A stretch of 9,454 nucleotides of DNA from an uncultured Eubacterium sp. (GTDB lineage: Bacteria; Bacillota; Clostridia; Lachnospirales; CAG-274). Shown in pieces: positions 6,279 to 9,454 of the stretch. The position numbers and the translations under genes are program-made. The notes under the pieces were generated by a model. That model made no database searches. It was not told the DNA's origin and saw nothing but the letters and a program-made list of their open reading frames with translations. The number at the start of each line of letters is the position of its first letter. Position 1 is the first letter of the stretch. The DNA is taken from assembly GCA_900543365.1 (NCBI GenBank), contig UQRG01000047.1, positions 1 through 9,454 on the forward strand, in the 5' to 3' direction.

Positions 6279-8186
6279 ATGGTAAATATTACTTTAAAGG
6301 ACGGAAGCTGTAAGGCTTACGAAGCAGGTACTTCTATTCTTGATATAGCTAAGGACTTAAGTGAAGGTTTAGCTAGAAATGCCTGTTGTGGTATGATTAA
6401 TGGTGAGGTTGTAGACTTAAGAGAAGCTGTTACAGAGGACTGTAATGTTGAAATTTGCACATTTGATTCTCCGGAAGGAAAGAGAGCCTTTAGACATACA
6501 GCATCACATATTTTAGCTCAGGCTGTTAAGAGATTATATCCACAGGCTAAACTTGCCATAGGTCCTTCTACTGATGACGGTTTTTACTACGATTTTGATG
6601 ATATAACTTTCAATCCAGAAGATTTTGAAAAGATTGAAAAGGAAATGAAAAAGATTGTTAAGGAAAATCTTTCTATTGAAAAATTTGAACTTCCTAGAGC
6701 AGAGGCTATTAAATTTATGGAAGAAAAGGGCGAGCCTTATAAGGTAGAGCTTATTAATGATTTACCAGAAGATGCTATAATTTCTTTCTATAAGCAAGGT
6801 GAATTTACTGACCTTTGTGCAGGTCCTCACCTTATGTCAACAAAGCCTTGTAAGGCTATTAAGATTATGAGTGTTGCTGGTGCATATTGGAGAGGTAGCG
6901 AAAAGAATAAGATGCTTGTTCGTCTTTATGCTACAGCTTATACTAAGGCTAGTGACCTTGAGGCTTATGTTAATATGCTTGAGGAGGCTAAAAAGAGAGA
7001 CCATAGAAAACTTGGCAAGGAATTAGGCTTGTTCTGTATTCTTGATGAAGGACCTGGTTTCCCATTCTTCTTACCAAAGGGTATGGTATTAAAGAATACT
7101 CTTCTTGACTACTGGAGAGAAATCCACAAGAGAGCAGGTTATGTTGAAATTCAAACTCCAATGATGCTTAACAGACAGCTTTGGGAAAGATCTGGTCACT
7201 GGGACCATTATAAGGAAAATATGTATACAACTAAGATTGATGATGTTGACTTTGCTATTAAGCCAATGAACTGTCCTGGTGGTATGCTTGTTTATATGCA
7301 GGAACCTCATTCATATAGAGATTTACCAATTAGAGCCGGTGAAATCGGTCTTGTTCATAGACACGAAAAGAGTGGTGCTTTACACGGTCTTATGAGAGTT
7401 AGATGTTTCTCTCAGGACGATGCACATATCTTTATGACTCCAGACCAGATTAAGGACGAAATTAAGGGTGTAGTTGCACTTATTGATGAAGTTTATACTT
7501 TATTTGGTTTTAACTATCATATTGAACTTTCTACTCGTCCAGAGGACTCTATGGGTTCTGATGAAGAGTGGGAAAGAGCAACAGCAGGCTTAAAGGGTGC
7601 ACTTGATGAATTAGGCAGAGATTATGTTATTAATGAAGGTGATGGTGCTTTCTATGGTCCAAAGATTGACTTCCATCTTGAGGACTCTCTTGGCAGAACT
7701 TGGCAGTGTGGTACTATTCAGCTTGATATGCAGTTACCTGAAAGATTTGAACTTGAATATACTGACAAAGATGGTTCTAAAAAGCGTCCTGTTATGATTC
7801 ACAGAGTTGTATTTGGTTCTGTTGAAAGATTTATTGGTATTCTTACTGAACATTTTGCAGGTCACTTCCCAACTTGGTTAGCTCCTGTTCAGGTTAAGGT
7901 TCTTCCTATTTCTGACAAGTATGCTGACTATGCTACTAAGGTTGAAAAGACTTTTGCTGATGCTGGTGTCAGAGTTGAAACAGACCACAGAGCAGAAAAG
8001 ATTGGTTATAAGATTAGAGAAGCTAGAAATGAGAGAGTTCCTTACATCGTTGTTGTAGGTGAAAAGGAAGCTGAAGAAGGTACTCTTTCTGTAAGATGTA
8101 AGGGCGAAGATTTGGGCAGCTATAAGCTTGATGACTTCGTTGTAGAAATTAAAGAAGAAATTAAGAATAAAACAAAGAGATGGTAA
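6279..8186 (+). CDS. thrS: Threonyl-tRNA synthetase
   Basis: This class II synthetase charges tRNA-Thr in the cytoplasm. The 635-aa product has the full bacterial architecture: TGS domain (about 1-62), editing domain (about 65-225) with HTASH (His73, His77) and DLCAGPHL (Cys180, His184), catalytic core (about 240-535), and anticodon-binding domain (536-635). The zinc ligands that select threonine are Cys332 (MNCPGG), His383 (DDAHIF) and His508 (MIHRVVFGS). Motif 2 lies around RVRCFSQDDAHIF (373-385), motif 3 around GSVERFIGILTEH (513-525). Both the editing and the zinc sites are complete, so a normal proofreading enzyme is expected. An in-frame upstream TTG at 6216 lies inside the terminator hairpin; AAAGGAG at 6264-6270, 8 bases before ATG 6279, and the family N-terminus fix the start. 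Controlled by the T-box leader. Confidence 0.98.
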   Translation: MVNITLKDGSCKAYEAGTSILDIAKDLSEGLARNACCGMINGEVVDLREAVTEDCNVEICTFDSPEGKRAFRHTASHILAQAVKRLYPQAKLAIGPSTDDGFYYDFDDITFNPEDFEKIEKEMKKIVKENLSIEKFELPRAEAIKFMEEKGEPYKVELINDLPEDAIISFYKQGEFTDLCAGPHLMSTKPCKAIKIMSVAGAYWRGSEKNKMLVRLYATAYTKASDLEAYVNMLEEAKKRDHRKLGKELGLFCILDEGPGFPFFLPKGMVLKNTLLDYWREIHKRAGYVEIQTPMMLNRQLWERSGHWDHYKENMYTTKIDDVDFAIKPMNCPGGMLVYMQEPHSYRDLPIRAGEIGLVHRHEKSGALHGLMRVRCFSQDDAHIFMTPDQIKDEIKGVVALIDEVYTLFGFNYHIELSTRPEDSMGSDEEWERATAGLKGALDELGRDYVINEGDGAFYGPKIDFHLEDSLGRTWQCGTIQLDMQLPERFELEYTDKDGSKKRPVMIHRVVFGSVERFIGILTEHFAGHFPTWLAPVQVKVLPISDKYADYATKVEKTFADAGVRVETDHRAEKIGYKIREARNERVPYIVVVGEKEAEEGTLSVRCKGEDLGSYKLDDFVVEIKEEIKNKTKRW

Positions 8187-8187
8187 T

Positions 8188-8235
8188 AAGCATATATTCA
8201 ATGTATAAGCTGAATTATTTATTTGAATTGTGCTT
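8188..8235 (+). other. Hairpin between thrS and the aldolase-like gene
   Basis: AAGCA (8188-8192) pairs with TGCTT (8231-8235) and ATTCAA (8196-8201) with TTGAAT (8223-8228), 11 pairs with a small internal loop and a 21-nt apical loop. No T-run follows, so it is not a standard terminator. It ends 6 bases before the ribosome binding site of the next gene and might affect mRNA processing or translation. Confidence 0.35.
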
Positions 8236-8252
8236 GCCATTAGGAGGATAAA

Positions 8253-9239
8253 ATGTTAGGAAATCAAAAAGAGAAAAAACCAACACTTGTTTCATATATT
8301 CCTGACTTAAAAGTTGTTGACGCAACATTAAGAGATGGAGGACTTGTAAACAATTTTAGATTTACAGATGAGTTTGTTAAGGATTTATACCTTGCTAATA
8401 TAAAGGCTGGTGTAGATTATATGGAATTTGGTTATAAAGCCTCTAAGGAAATATTTGACGAAAAGGAATTTGGTAAGTGGAAATTCTGTGTTGACAAAGA
8501 TGTAAGAGATATTGTTGGAGAAAATAATTCACCTTTAAAACTTGCAGTTATGCTTGATGTAGGTAGAACTAACAAGGAAGATGTACTTCCAGCTGATGAA
8601 AGTCCTTTTGACCTTGTTAGAATTGCTACTTATATTCACCAGATACCTGCTGCTATTGACTTAATTGAAGACGCAAAGGCTAAGGGCTATGAAGTTTCTG
8701 TTAATATTATGGCTGTATCGAAGGTTAGAGAAGACCAACTTGATGAAGGTCTTGAACTTCTTGGACAGAGCAGTACAGATATTATTTATCTTGTAGACAG
8801 TTTTGGCTCTTTTTATCCTGAGGAAATTGAAAGACTTACTAAAAAATATGTTGAAGTAGGTAAAAAGTATAAAAAGAAAATTGGTTTCCACGGGCACAAT
8901 AATCAACAGCTTGCTTTTGCTAACACAATTACTGCATTAAGAAATGGAGCTACATTAATTGATGCTACTATGAGTGGCATTGGCAGAGGGGCAGGTAATT
9001 GCTATATGGAACTTTTACTTGGCTTTCTTAAAAATCCTAAGTATAATGTTGTACCTACAATGGATTTTGTAGAAAAGCATATACTTAAGCTTAAGGAGGA
9101 GGGAATTGTTTGGGGTTATGATTTTCCGTATCTTATGACCGGTATTTTAAACTGTCATCCTCGTTCAGCTATTAAGTTTACTCAAGATAAGAGAACTGAT
9201 TACAAGAATTTCTATCACGAAATTTTAGAAATGGATTAA
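8253..9239 (+). CDS. HMGL-like (DRE-TIM metallolyase) aldolase-family protein
   Basis: The 328-aa product belongs to the TIM-barrel family that includes HMG-CoA lyase, isopropylmalate synthase and 4-hydroxy-2-oxovalerate aldolase. DATLRDGG (23-30) gives the catalytic Arg27 and metal-binding Asp28. Conserved Glu58 lies in YMEFGYK, and GFHGHNNQQLA (211-221) supplies the metal ligands His213 and His215. GIGRGAGN (242-249) is the usual C-terminal barrel motif. Oxovalerate aldolases of the DmpG/BphI type carry a catalytic His three residues after the Asp; here it is Leu31, within LRDGGLVNN. I therefore assign it to the LRDGG-x-x-NN subgroup, whose substrate I do not know. It lacks the extra domains of acyl-CoA-using synthases. 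AGGAGG (8242-8247) is 5 bases before the ATG. It follows thrS by 66 bp with no clear promoter or terminator, so co-transcription is likely. Confidence 0.85.
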   Translation: MLGNQKEKKPTLVSYIPDLKVVDATLRDGGLVNNFRFTDEFVKDLYLANIKAGVDYMEFGYKASKEIFDEKEFGKWKFCVDKDVRDIVGENNSPLKLAVMLDVGRTNKEDVLPADESPFDLVRIATYIHQIPAAIDLIEDAKAKGYEVSVNIMAVSKVREDQLDEGLELLGQSSTDIIYLVDSFGSFYPEEIERLTKKYVEVGKKYKKKIGFHGHNNQQLAFANTITALRNGATLIDATMSGIGRGAGNCYMELLLGFLKNPKYNVVPTMDFVEKHILKLKEEGIVWGYDFPYLMTGILNCHPRSAIKFTQDKRTDYKNFYHEILEMD

Positions 9240-9293
9240 TACAGCAGTAAATAACTTTCTTTTAACATAGTAAAGATTTATATTGTCAATGAT

Positions 9294-9324
9294 AACCCCT
9301 GTTTCCAATTGGAAACAGGGAGTT
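9294..9324 (+). terminator. GC-rich palindrome after the aldolase-like gene, possible terminator
   Basis: A perfect 24-base palindrome at 9297-9320 gives a 10-bp hairpin, CCCTGTTTCC with GGAAACAGGG, around AATT. Allowing one bulged A extends it by three pairs to 9294-9324. It lies about 55 bases past the stop codon, the right place for a 3' end. No real T-run follows on either strand, so it could instead be an mRNA-stabilising hairpin or a protein-binding site. Confidence 0.45.
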
Positions 9325-9400
9325 TCCTAAACAAAAGGATATTAACGAATAACCTGTGTTTACCTGCTTGCAATTTTCATAAGATAGATATTAAAAATTG

Positions 9401-9429
9401 ATGACGTTAATAACTTTGAATGCTATAAT
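9401..9429 (+). promoter_or_regulatory. Extended -10 promoter for a gene beyond the window
   Basis: TATAAT (9424-9429) is perfect and is preceded by TGC, forming an extended -10. ATGACG (9401-9406), 4/6 to the -35 consensus, is 17 bases upstream. Transcription would start near 9436, and only about 19 bases of the transcript are in view, with no start codon or ribosome binding site. It probably drives the next gene or a leader RNA. Confidence 0.6.
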
Positions 9430-9454
9430 ATAAAATATATCGTTAACACGAAAG

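Noticed and set aside
9341..9411. ATTAACG/CGTTAAT inverted repeat
   Set aside because: Seven bases separated by 57 in AT-rich DNA is expected by chance.

Overview
The window looks like a stretch of chromosome from a low-GC Gram-positive bacterium (Bacillota, most likely class Clostridia). It is AT-rich by eye, with AGA arginine codons, strong GGAGG-type ribosome binding sites, near-consensus sigma-A promoters, T-rich intrinsic terminators and a T-box leader. No phage, transposon, CRISPR, tRNA or rRNA signature was seen. Species cannot be fixed from the sequence.

Layout: (1) 68-2069, plus strand: a two-gene cell-wall operon, D-alanine--D-alanine ligase (ddl) then glutamate racemase (murI), with 4 bases between them and a strong terminator after murI. 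Together they supply two D-amino-acid inputs of peptidoglycan: the D-Ala-D-Ala terminus and D-glutamate. (2) 2188-3724, minus strand: a self-contained transcription unit for hexameric glutamate dehydrogenase (gdhA). It has a perfect-consensus promoter (TTGACA, 17, TATAAT), a leader of about 115 nt with two dyads, and a terminator whose G-U wobbles make it work only on the minus strand. Glutamate from this enzyme is the substrate of MurI, a metabolic link only. (3) 3901-5809, plus strand: an exported protein of 602 aa in the uncharacterised DUF4127 family, divergent from gdhA. (4) 5975-9324, plus strand: a threonine T-box riboswitch (specifier ACC), threonyl-tRNA synthetase (thrS), then an uncharacterised HMGL-like/DRE-TIM aldolase-fold enzyme 66 bp downstream with no intervening terminator. 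It may therefore be under the same threonine-tRNA control. (5) 9325-9454: non-coding, ending with an extended -10 promoter whose gene lies beyond the window.

Most of the window is housekeeping. The least explained parts are the DUF4127 protein, the aldolase-fold enzyme lacking the catalytic histidine of hydroxy-oxovalerate aldolases yet apparently downstream of a threonine T-box, the gdhA leader, and a 13-14 base AT-rich word found three times at intergenic sites. I found no convincing previously undescribed multi-gene system.
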